DNA from: Dehalococcoidia bacterium
Lineage (GTDB): Bacteria > Chloroflexota > Dehalococcoidia > UBA2979
NCBI GenBank assembly: GCA_009379925.1
Contig: WHSU01000026.1
Location: 1-45,533, forward strand
Reading direction: 5' to 3'
Length of the DNA stretch: 45,533 bases
Made by a program: the position numbers and the translations under genes. The notes below the pieces were generated by a model, which worked only from the letters and a program-made list of their open reading frames with translations, did no database searches and had not been told where the DNA came from. Shown here piece after piece: positions 1 through 6,667 of the stretch (the stretch's first letter is position 1; each line of letters opens with the position of its first letter).

Positions 1-1
1 C

Positions 2-880
2 CGGGAGGCGGGCCGCCAGGTGGGCCCGGAGGCCGTGGAGATCCTCGCCAATATCGACGCGCTGGAGCTGGCCGTCGAGCAGCGGGCAGCCACCGAGAGC
101 ATCGGGCCGGAGGACCTGCTCGACATCCACCGGGTCCTGCTCGCCCGCGATGCGGGAGGGCGGACGCCTGGCGAGTTTCGCCACTCGCAGAACTGGATTG
201 GAGGGAACGACTACAACCCCTGCGGGGCGGACTTCGTCCCGCCGCCACCCGAAGAGGTTGAGGGCTTGGTCGAGGATCTCTGCGGCTTCTGCAACCCAGA
301 ACTGCTGCCGCCGCTGCTGCAGGCCGCGATCGCGCACGCCCAGTTCGAGACGATTCACCCGTTCGTGGACGGGAGCGGCAGGACGGGGCGGGCGCTCGTC
401 CAGGCGATCCTGCGACGCCGTGGCCTCGCGCCCACGTTCGTCCCACCGATCAGCGTCATGTTCTCGCGGCAGCGGGGCCGGTACATCAGCGGACTGACGG
501 CGTTCCGCGAGGATCGGCTTGTCGAATGGATCACGATCTTCGCGACCGCGACGGCCGAAGCGGCGCAGCTCGCCGAGCGTTGCGGAGGCCAGGTCGCCCA
601 ACTACAGGACCGGTGGCGGCATCGCCTCCTCGAACGATCCAATCCACGCGCGGACGCAGCGGCCTGGAGGGTCATCGACGTTCTCCCTGCGCACCCGATG
701 GTGACTGTGCCGATCGCCGTCGTCGCAACGGGTCGGACAAGGCCGGCCGTGACAAACGGGATAGACGAGTTGGAGCGCGCGGGGGTGCTGATACCGCTTG
801 CTGAGTCACGCCGGAATCGAGTGTGGGAGCCGGCAGGCTTGCTCGATGTGGTCACTAGACTCGAGTCCGGCGACGGGTAG
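2..880 (+). CDS. Fic/DOC family protein, 5' end cut by the window
   Basis: Fic-fold enzyme, expected to transfer AMP (or another phosphate-containing group) to a protein side chain. The signature HPFVDGSGRTGR lies at bases 356-391. The His and the Arg residues that bind phosphate are present, but the usual Asn of HPFxDGNGR is Ser. Before it comes a typical Fic N-domain with a GEFR turn and an NWIGG flap region. After residue 200 there is a winged-helix-like C-terminal part, as in Fic proteins with a DNA-binding tail. A GTG at 20 could start the protein, but the frame is open to the window edge and the residues before it (EAGR) look like the end of the usual Fic linker helix, so the gene probably begins outside. 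The stop lies 3 bases before the next gene, so the two are probably cotranscribed. The family call is firm; the target is unknown. Confidence 0.88.
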   Translation, partial: REAGRQVGPEAVEILANIDALELAVEQRAATESIGPEDLLDIHRVLLARDAGGRTPGEFRHSQNWIGGNDYNPCGADFVPPPPEEVEGLVEDLCGFCNPELLPPLLQAAIAHAQFETIHPFVDGSGRTGRALVQAILRRRGLAPTFVPPISVMFSRQRGRYISGLTAFREDRLVEWITIFATATAEAAQLAERCGGQVAQLQDRWRHRLLERSNPRADAAAWRVIDVLPAHPMVTVPIAVVATGRTRPAVTNGIDELERAGVLIPLAESRRNRVWEPAGLLDVVTRLESGDG

Positions 881-883
881 GGC

Positions 884-1345
884 ATGCGCGAGCATCCTTC
901 CTCGGTGACGGTCAGGCATGCCGCCCTCGTCGCAGAATTGACGCCCGAGGAGCGCGCGGCGCTCGCGGCCGAGCTGCTCGCAGCCAACGTCCGCGAGGCC
1001 GTAAGCGAGGCGCTAGCCCGCACGGCGCGAACGCCCACCGAGGCTGGCGGCTTCGGCCTTGGCAGCCAAGAGAGCGACGGCGCGCCGACCGCAATGAATC
1101 CGGAGCAGGCCGCGAAGTACTGTGGCGTGGGGATCAACGCCATGCGCGGACTGCTCCGGGCGGGCTCGATCCCGGCACGCCGTTCTGGGCGGCGCTGGAT
1201 CGTTCGCCGTGAGGCGCTCGACGAGTGGATGCGGAACGAGGAGGAGGCGGAACACCGACAACGCCTGGACCTGCTCGCCCACGGGCGCGGGCGCCGCGCG
1301 CGCACGCAGGTACTCGGGCAGTACGTCTCATCGCTTGATCGGTAG
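884..1345 (+). CDS. Helix-turn-helix (excisionase/MerR-like) DNA-binding protein
   Basis: A 153-residue protein. An acidic, Ala-rich N-terminal helix region (about residues 10-50) is followed by a compact HTH of the excisionase/HTH_17 type at about residues 70-115. That domain begins MNPEQAAKYCGVG and continues through a basic wing (RRSGRRW) to the closing helix EALDEWM, the standard layout of such domains. The C-terminus is rich in Arg and His. It starts 3 bases after the Fic stop, so it is probably cotranscribed and may act as regulator or antitoxin-like partner of the Fic protein. That role is inferred from position only. A recombination directionality factor is another possibility, but no integrase is visible here. 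Confidence 0.75.
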   Translation: MREHPSSVTVRHAALVAELTPEERAALAAELLAANVREAVSEALARTARTPTEAGGFGLGSQESDGAPTAMNPEQAAKYCGVGINAMRGLLRAGSIPARRSGRRWIVRREALDEWMRNEEEAEHRQRLDLLAHGRGRRARTQVLGQYVSSLDR

Positions 1346-1475
1346 GAGACCGGGGGTTCATCGCTCCGCCGCGGTGAGGTCGCAATGTTCGAGCGCGACT
1401 ACTATCGCGGCGCTCGTGTCCACGAATGAGGGGATCGGATCGCGCGAGCGTCAGGAGGCGTTGTGATCACTCGGA

Positions 1476-1632
1476 CTCAGAGGTTGTGAGTTTATTGACG
1501 GCGCGGGGAGCCCACCCTGTTTCGATGATTCGCCGCATCTCGGTGGGGAGGCGTGACGTGCAAGATCGGCCGAAATGACCCCGCTGATGGGGTGAGCACT
1601 TCGAAGTCGTCAATAGACTCACAAACTCTCAG
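1476..1632. mobile_element. MITE-like element with 22-bp terminal inverted repeats
   Basis: The segment at 1479-1500 and the segment at 1608-1629 are inverted copies of each other, matching at 20 of 22 positions (core TTGTGAG-T/C-TATTGACG). CTCAG occurs at 1476-1480 and again at 1628-1632, consistent with a 5-bp target duplication, although it partly overlaps the repeat ends. The interior, about 107 bp, has no credible ORF and includes a small hairpin with arms ACCCC and GGGGT at about 1579-1593. The size and structure fit a non-autonomous miniature transposon. The IS family that would mobilise it was not recognised. Its right end abuts the TTG start of the next gene. Confidence 0.6.
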
Positions 1633-2349
1633 TTGAATCGATGGATCGGGGTTCTATTCGTCGTCTTCCCGATCGTGGTCGTTGCGACCGTCATTGTGCA
1701 GGTCGCCGCGGTCGGAGACGGGCCGGACCCTGCGAAGGACAAGATCGCCGAGAGCCTGGCCGATATCCACGACAACGAGGGCGCCTTCCTGGTCGCCCAG
1801 GCGTTCGACATAGCGACCAACGTCCTCGCAGCGGGCCTAGCGGCGGCGGCGTACCTGCTGTTCCGCGGCCGCAACCGGCCGCTGGCTTTGCTGGCGTTCA
1901 CCGGCATCCTGGCGTCGGCCCTACTCTTCATGCTCGCCGACGTCGGCGATTTCACGGTCACCCGCCTCGCTGACGATCTCGCCCAGGGCGACGCCGGCGG
2001 TGCGGGTGGGGGAGAGATCCTCGATCTCGCGCGCGCGATCGTGATGCTGAGCGAGTTCGCCACCATGAACGGCGGTACGTTCCTCGCTCTCGGCCTGATC
2101 GCATTGGGGGCGCTGCTCGTCTGGGCCCCGCAGAGCGGTGGAGCGTCCGAGGCAGCGTCGACGATCCCGCGCTGGATCGGCTGGGTGGCCGGGCTGTCCG
2201 GTGTGCTGATCGCGCTGATCTGGCTCTCCGCCGCAGAGCGCGACCTGTTCATCGTGCCGACGGTCGGGTTCCTGGGCTCCTTCGTGGCGCTGCTCGGGCT
2301 GGCATGGTGGCTGCTCAAGGCGCAGCCGGAGCCGGCCGCGGTCGACTGA
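1633..2349 (+). CDS. DUF4386-like polytopic membrane protein
   Basis: A 238-residue protein with about six hydrophobic segments: residues 4-26, 55-77, 84-103, 140-165, 183-203 and 210-230. The layout, with a first helix, an acidic extracellular loop and then paired helices ending in a short acidic tail, resembles the DUF4386 group of uncharacterised integral membrane proteins. No catalytic motif is visible. The only start that keeps the first helix is TTG at 1633, which lies at the right edge of the inverted-repeat element and has no clear Shine-Dalgarno sequence. The insertion may therefore have replaced the original leader and start. Family assignment is moderate; function is unknown. Confidence 0.7.
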   Translation: MNRWIGVLFVVFPIVVVATVIVQVAAVGDGPDPAKDKIAESLADIHDNEGAFLVAQAFDIATNVLAAGLAAAAYLLFRGRNRPLALLAFTGILASALLFMLADVGDFTVTRLADDLAQGDAGGAGGGEILDLARAIVMLSEFATMNGGTFLALGLIALGALLVWAPQSGGASEAASTIPRWIGWVAGLSGVLIALIWLSAAERDLFIVPTVGFLGSFVALLGLAWWLLKAQPEPAAVD

Positions 2350-2406
2350 CGCGAAAAGCGATAGGTGCGCAGGCAGGGTGGAACGCCGTGCGGAACCATG
2401 TGGGTA

Positions 2407-2616
2407 TCAGGCAACCTGAGGCTCGATGCTGACGCGGTAGCCGAGCGCCTCGATCTGGTGAGCGAGCCGGCGGGCATGGGCATCCGGGCGGCGTCGGATG
2501 AACCAGTCGGCACCGAGGTCAGCGTACGGAACACCCCGGTCGAGCACATGGTAGGCAGCGACGAGGATCGAGTGCGCTACGGCGCGGCGGAGTCGGGAGG
2601 AGGCGATCCTCGTGAC
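2407..2616 (-). pseudogene. IS110-family transposase, C-terminal remnant
   Basis: No full ORF remains. Translated on the minus strand to the TGA at 2409-2407, the last 70 or so codons give the typical end of IS110-type (DEDD/Tnp20) recombinases. The pieces RRAVAHSILVAAYHVL and YADLGADWF are followed by IRRRPDAHARRLAHQIEALG and YRVSIEPQVA. In the family, the AVAH...YH helix and the YxDLGxDYFxRR..RRLVxRLExLGY ending are characteristic. Upstream of about 2616 the similarity stops and the Ser-recombinase-like half is absent, so this is a dead fragment. It lies head to head with the EAL fragment, which suggests a chain of insertions and deletions. Confidence 0.72.
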
Positions 2617-2654
2617 CTGCCCGTGAGAGCCCGCAAGCTCGCGTCCGCCTGCCG

Positions 2655-2894
2655 GTGCAAGTCCGGTCCGGGGAATCGCCAGGGAGCCCGGCAGCAGGCT
2701 GGCGGGCCGTTGCCCACGCGCTGGACCGCGCGGTGATCGCGGAGGGCGTGGGGACGGCGGCTCAGCTGGATGCGCTGCGGGAGCTCGGGTGCGACCGGGC
2801 GCAGGGATACCTGATCGGGCGGCCGATGCCCGGGCCCGAGTTCGAACAGCTGCTCAGGTCGTGGGGCCGCATGCCGCGCCTGGCCGCCGCATAA
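2655..2894 (+). pseudogene. EAL-domain (c-di-GMP phosphodiesterase) C-terminal fragment
   Basis: From about base 2703 the frame reads as the last third of an EAL domain. AVAHALDRAVIAEGV is followed by LDALRELGCDRAQGYLIGRP and the closing helix. The conserved E of VIAEGV and the QGYLxGRP turn match EAL proteins. Everything before it, including the EAL motif and most metal ligands, is missing, so the product cannot hydrolyse c-di-GMP. The residues between the nominal GTG at 2655 and 2703 have no domain character. It is a truncation remnant beside the IS110 fragment. Confidence 0.72.
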
Positions 2895-2991
2895 CGCCCG
2901 CGGAGCCCACCCGGCTGCCGGCGGCGTCTGTTGGGGCGGAGCGACCGGCGGACGGACCGCGCGGCGTGCTGAAGCGATCCTCGCGGCTGCT

Positions 2992-3852
2992 CTACGACTG
3001 CAAGACCGCCTGTGCGGAGAGCTGGCGGCGTCGCCAGCTGGCGGGGGGTTCGCCAGTGTGGCGCTTGAAGGCGCGATTGAAGGAGGCTTCCGAGTCGTAG
3101 CCGATGGCCGCGGCGATCTCGGCGATCCGGTCGCGCGTGTCCTCGAGGCGCTCGGCGGCGAGCTCCATCCGCCAGGCGATCAGGTAGCGGATCGGCGAGA
3201 GGCCGACGACGGTCGTGAAGCGGTCGGACAGCGTGGAGCGCGAGGCGCCGACCTCGCGGGCGAGTTCGTCGAGCGTCCAGGGGTAGTCGGGGCGCGCGTG
3301 GAGCCGATCGAGGGCAGCGCCGACGACGGGGTCGTTGAGCGCGCTGAGCCAGCCGGTGCCATCGCAGTCCTCGACGTAGCGCTGCACGACCTCGAGGAAG
3401 AGGAGCTCCGTGAGGCGGCCGATGAGCGCCGCGCCCCCGGCTCGCGCTTCGAGGGTCTCGTCGAACGTGCGTTCGAGGGTGGCCGTCAGCCAGGGCGAAC
3501 GCGCCGGGTCGTGGCGAACGACGAGGACCTCGGGGAGTGCCGCCAGCAGCGGGTTGAAGAGGCGGCCGTTGCAGTGGAAGAAGCCGCAGAGCGCCTCGCT
3601 GGGTTCGCCCTGGCCTCCCCAGGCGAGCGTTGGCGGATAACCCTTGACCGCGTGCCGAAGCTCGGCGACCGGGACGCCGGGAGTACCGGGGCGGTCAGTG
3701 AGGCTGTGATCCGCGCCGTGGGGCAGGACGATGACGTCGCCGTCATCCAGGCGGATGGACTCGAAGCCGGGGACATCGAACCAGATCGGCCCGCGTGTGA
3801 CGAGGTGGAACGGGAGCATGTGCTGCACGCCCGGCGCGTGCTCCTCGATCAT
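2992..3852 (-). CDS. AraC-family transcriptional regulator (main part, after an in-frame stop)
   Basis: Transcription factor with an N-terminal cupin (AraC_binding/Cupin_6 type, roughly residues 10-150) and a C-terminal double HTH (about residues 185-280). The cupin part contains MLPFHLVTRG and the DGDVIVLPHGADH stretch. The HTH part contains ELAREVGASRSTLSDRF and the family signature IAAAIGYDSEASFNRAFKRH. The ATG at 3852 is preceded, in the same frame, by GAQE and then a TAG at 3867-3865. The first 33 codons of the same protein lie beyond it (see the next entry), so this product, if made from 3852, lacks its natural N-terminus. It is divergent from the FAD oxidoreductase at 4073, the usual arrangement for a regulator and its target. 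Confidence 0.85.
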   Translation of the reverse strand: MIEEHAPGVQHMLPFHLVTRGPIWFDVPGFESIRLDDGDVIVLPHGADHSLTDRPGTPGVPVAELRHAVKGYPPTLAWGGQGEPSEALCGFFHCNGRLFNPLLAALPEVLVVRHDPARSPWLTATLERTFDETLEARAGGAALIGRLTELLFLEVVQRYVEDCDGTGWLSALNDPVVGAALDRLHARPDYPWTLDELAREVGASRSTLSDRFTTVVGLSPIRYLIAWRMELAAERLEDTRDRIAEIAAAIGYDSEASFNRAFKRHTGEPPASWRRRQLSAQAVLQS

Positions 3853-3864
3853 CTCCTGGGCGCC

Positions 3865-3966
3865 CTAGGCGGTGATGGCGTACGGCGGGCTGAGGCGCAC
3901 GCGGAAGAACATGCTGCCGGTGAGGTGCACGGCGCGGAGGACGGCGGAGAGCGTGTCGCTCTGCAT
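3865..3966 (-). pseudogene. N-terminal segment of the AraC regulator, cut by amber codon
   Basis: From the ATG at 3966 the minus strand reads MQSDTLSAVLRAVHL, then TGSMFFRVRLSPPYAITA, and stops at TAG (3867-3865). This is the standard opening of AraC proteins with a Cupin_6 domain (DxLSxVLRxVRLTGxxFFRxxLxxPWxI). It is in the same frame as the downstream part, so a single base change to TAG splits one 325-codon gene. The protein could restart at 3852, be read through, or be dead. Confidence 0.7.
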
Positions 3967-4072
3967 TTCGGACTTTCGGTCAAGTTCCTCGGACGTGAAG
4001 CCAAGCGTAGCACCGCCCTGACGCCTCACACTCGATCTCTGCCACCTCACGCAGCGGCGGAAGGAACTCGAA

Positions 4073-5536
4073 ATGCGAACGTTGAACGAAACTACTATCG
4101 CGCTCGACGATGACGTGGTTGTCAGCCTGCGGGGCCGGCTCACCGGCGAGGTGTTGGTAGCCGGCGACCCCGGGTACGAGGAAGCGCGCGCGATCTGGAA
4201 CGGCATGATCGATCGGCGCCCGGCTCTCATCGCCCGCTGCGCTGGTCCGGCAGACGTAGTTGAGGCGGTTCGCTTCGCGAAGGACCGCAATCTCGTCACG
4301 TCGGTGAAGGCCGGCGGTCACAACATTGCCGGCCAGGCGATCTGCGAGGACGGCATGGTGCTCGACCTCTCGCAGATGCGCGACGTCTTCGTCGACCCGG
4401 TGGCACGTACTGCGAGTGTGCAGGCGGGCTGCACACTCGGGGATGTCGACCGCGAGACGCAGATGCACGGCCTGGCCGCCGTCATGGGCTTCGTGTCCAC
4501 CACCGGCGCAGCCGGTGTCACGGTCGGCGGCGGTTTCGGCTACCTCACCCGGACGCACGGCATGACCAGCGACAACCTCCGCTCCGTCGAGGTCGTGACC
4601 GCCGACGGCGAGCTGCGCACCGCAAGCGATCGCGAGAACCCCGATCTGTTCTGGGCGATCCGCGGTGGGGGCGGGAACTTCGGGGTCGTGACGAGCTTTG
4701 AGTACGACCTGCACCCGGTCGGTCCGGAGGTGGTGGCGGGAGCGATCGCCTGGCGAGGGGAGGATGCGGCTGAAGTGCTGGAGTTCTTCCGTGGGTTCGC
4801 CGCGGAGGCTCCGGAGGAGCTCACGTGCGTCGCGGTTCTGCGGCCGGCCCCGCCGGCGCCCTGGCTTCGCGAGGACGTGCACGGCAAGGCCGTCGTCATG
4901 GCGCTCGTCTGCCACAGCGGATCCGTCGAGGACGGCGAACGGGCGGTCGCTTCGCTGAAGTCCTTCGGTTCTCCCGTCGGGGACGTCATCATGCGGCGAC
5001 CGTACGTCCAGCAACAGCAGCTGCTGGACGCGACCCAGCCGAAGGGCCGCCGCTACTACTGGAAGTCCGAGTATCTGCCGGGAATCGACGCGGCGATGCT
5101 GCCGCCGCTCATCGAGCATGCGCGCGCGATCGCCTCTCCGCATACCGCCATCCTGCTGTTCCAGCTGGAGGGGGCGCTCAATCGACTCCCCGAAGATCAC
5201 AGCGCCGCGGGGGGCCGCGATTCGGCCTTCGTTCTGAACATCGCGGCTTCGTGGGAGAGCGCGGCGGACGACGCCGCAAACATCGAATGGGCCCGCGCCT
5301 GCTGGCGCGACCTGAGGCGCTTCTCCACCGGTTACGTGTACGTCAACTTCCTGACCGAGGATGAGGGCGCCGATCGGACCCGCGAGGCGTACGGGGGCAA
5401 CCACGCGCGCCTGGCCGAGCTCAAGGCGAAGTGGGACCCGGACAACTTCTTCCGGCACAACAAGAACGTCGCTCCGGCGCTCGTTGCGACGCGACGCCCG
5501 GGGGGCGGCGGCTTCGGCGTGGCGGTCGATGCGTAG
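4073..5536 (+). CDS. FAD-binding oxidoreductase, berberine-bridge-enzyme type
   Basis: A 487-residue flavoprotein of the PCMH/BBE family. Residues about 45-215 form the FAD-binding domain, with the covalent-flavin motif KAGGHNIAG (His near residue 84), the QAGCTLGDVDRE segment and the TVGGGFGYL loop. The substrate domain follows, and residues 435-480 are the C-terminal BBE segment, including the typical ending AKWDPDNFFRHNKN. The Cys used by bicovalent members is not evident in the glycine loop, so a single His-flavin bond is likely. Relatives oxidise sugars, alcohols or secondary metabolites with oxygen as acceptor; the substrate here is unknown. It is divergently oriented from the AraC gene, with about 106 bp between the likely starts. 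Confidence 0.9.
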   Translation: MRTLNETTIALDDDVVVSLRGRLTGEVLVAGDPGYEEARAIWNGMIDRRPALIARCAGPADVVEAVRFAKDRNLVTSVKAGGHNIAGQAICEDGMVLDLSQMRDVFVDPVARTASVQAGCTLGDVDRETQMHGLAAVMGFVSTTGAAGVTVGGGFGYLTRTHGMTSDNLRSVEVVTADGELRTASDRENPDLFWAIRGGGGNFGVVTSFEYDLHPVGPEVVAGAIAWRGEDAAEVLEFFRGFAAEAPEELTCVAVLRPAPPAPWLREDVHGKAVVMALVCHSGSVEDGERAVASLKSFGSPVGDVIMRRPYVQQQQLLDATQPKGRRYYWKSEYLPGIDAAMLPPLIEHARAIASPHTAILLFQLEGALNRLPEDHSAAGGRDSAFVLNIAASWESAADDAANIEWARACWRDLRRFSTGYVYVNFLTEDEGADRTREAYGGNHARLAELKAKWDPDNFFRHNKNVAPALVATRRPGGGGFGVAVDA

Positions 5537-5658
5537 ACGGCCTCACGAGCCCTGCTGCCAGGATGATTCTCCGCCCCCACCGCCGGCCGGCACCAGTCAC
5601 CGGTCGGCCGAACGTCCTGGACTTCACGCCCGGGCGTACGATGACGCCGCCACGACGG

Positions 5659-6027
5659 CTACCGCGCCAGGAACCTCGGCGCGATGTTGCCCGGCCGGTT
5701 CGGGGTGTTCGTCGCGCCGACCACGGCGATGTTCCCCGCCTTCCAGAACACCCGCCGCGCGGAGGCGTAGGGCTCGCTCGACATCACCGCGTCGACGAGG
5801 CGGTGGAACGGTGCGATGCCGGTCGTGGGCTCGGTGCGGCCGGTCAGCACAGCGCGATGCACGTCCCAGGCCGCCAGGTACGCGAGTGCACCCTGACGTT
5901 CGTACTCGTGCTCCACGCGCATCGCGCGCCGGGACGCCGGGGGCAGCGTGGGGTGGCAGCGGCAGCGCGCCTGGATCGACGTCTCCTCGTCAGCGCTCAG
6001 CACGAACGACCGCTCTAGTCCCGCCAA
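5659..6027 (-). pseudogene. IS630-family transposase fragment
   Basis: The minus-strand frame carries the middle of an IS630/Tc1-like DDE transposase. SADEETSIQARCRCHPTLPP matches the first catalytic Asp region (family pattern DEKxxIQAxxRxxPxLP), and the following EYERQGALAYLAAWDV matches the YxRxGTxxLFAALDV strand. The alignment holds up to RRVFW near 5745. The frame then runs into unrelated residues (GNIAVVGATNTPNRPGNIA) and stops, so the second Asp and the Glu are missing. The 5' end is also cut, exactly where an 11-bp tandem repeat sits. The element is inactive. Confidence 0.68.
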
Positions 6028-6038
6028 AGTCCCGCCAA
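6017..6038. repeat. Two perfect tandem copies of AGTCCCGCCAA
   Basis: AGTCCCGCCAA occurs at 6017-6027 and again immediately at 6028-6038. It covers the nominal start of the IS630 fragment, so it probably marks the break or a slippage event. No further copy was noticed nearby. Confidence 0.75.
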
Positions 6039-6117
6039 GAGACGGTCAGCGCGGGTGCCTTTGGGCGGTCCGGGCCATGCGGCAGAGTGCCGTTTCGAAT
6101 CTGAATGCGCCAGATCG

Positions 6118-6194
6118 TGGCCTGCGGTGGCTCGGGGTGCGAGCGCTGCGATCGGTTATGAGCCGACTGCTCTAGGCCGCTGAGCTACAGGCCC
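6118..6194 (-). tRNA. tRNA-Met(CAT)-like gene with a degenerate 3' half
   Basis: On the minus strand the 5' half is canonical. The acceptor strand GGGCCTG starts at 6194, followed by TA, a D-stem GCTC/GAGC with a 9-nt loop containing GG, and an anticodon stem GTCGG/CCGAT around the loop CTCATAA (anticodon CAT, 6160-6158). The 3' acceptor strand CAGGCC is found at 6124-6119 and pairs with the first strand, apart from a mismatch at the outermost pair. Between them, however, there is no TTCGAAY T-loop. A GCTCG/CGAGC hairpin with loop CACCC takes its place, and the segment is about 4 nt too long. A -10 box TATACT (6228-6223) lies 29 nt upstream, so the 5' side looks functional. It may be a diverged tRNA, a tRNA pseudogene, or a tRNA whose 3' half was exchanged by an integrating element. 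Confidence 0.55.
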
Positions 6195-6256
6195 GCTTGC
6201 GCTGGGTCCCCACCGCGTCGTGAGTATAGGACGAACCACCCTCAACTCGCCCGCCC

Positions 6257-6667
6257 TCAGACTTGGCGGGGCCGCTCCACCCCGAGGTCGAGCAGCCGGC
6301 CGAGCAGCGCGCGCCAACCGTCGAGGCTCCCCGGCTTCTCAGCGGCCTCGAAGGCGCCAGCTTCGATGGCGCGCGCGCGATCGAGGTCCGAGATGGCCGC
6401 GCTGAGCACGGCGAGCGCGAGGTCGGAGCGGCGCGCGAGGGCCGCGGCCACCAGCTCCAGCGAGTCGTAGCCATCCAGCAGCCGGTCGGTGACGACGAGC
6501 GCGCCCACCGGCGAGTCGAGGACGCCGGCCGCTGCATGGCGCGGGTCGGCGAGCACCTCGACGGGAAGCTCCGGAGCGAGCTCGGCGAGCATGCGGCGCA
6601 TGACCAGCGCGTGCATGGCCTCGTCCTCCAGGATCAGGACGGCAGACGGCAGCAGCCGGGCGGTCAT
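6257..6667 (-). CDS. Single-domain response regulator (receiver)
   Basis: A 136-residue stand-alone receiver. The acidic pair is in LILEDEAMH near residues 11-17, the phospho-acceptor Asp is in VVTDRLLDG (about residue 63), the switch Ser is in AVLSAA and the invariant Lys is in AEKPG. No output domain follows. The start is the ATG at 6667, because it overlaps the stop of the upstream kinase-like gene (ATGA) and puts the first beta strand close to the N-terminus; longer in-frame starts give low-complexity residues. The overlap implies translational coupling, so this receiver is the likely partner of that protein. Confidence 0.82.
   Translation of the reverse strand: MTARLLPSAVLILEDEAMHALVMRRMLAELAPELPVEVLADPRHAAAGVLDSPVGALVVTDRLLDGYDSLELVAAALARRSDLALAVLSAAISDLDRARAIEAGAFEAAEKPGSLDGWRALLGRLLDLGVERPRQV

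Noticed and set aside
2640-2700. GGTGCAAGTCCGG motif resembling part of a cobalamin riboswitch or intron RNA
   Set aside because: Only the short motif matches; the rest of the conserved core and the pairing elements are absent, and the position inside IS debris gives no target gene.
2365-2736. 123-codon frame between the DUF4386-like gene and the EAL fragment
   Set aside because: It overlaps the IS110 remnant on the other strand and has no domain or good ribosome site.
3058-4113. 351-codon plus-strand frame over the AraC gene
   Set aside because: Glu/Arg/Gly/Ala-rich shadow; the minus strand has a convincing cupin and HTH.
3980-5458. 492-codon antisense frame over the FAD oxidoreductase
   Set aside because: Composition is that of a complementary-strand shadow and no domain is seen; the sense frame is a clear flavoenzyme.
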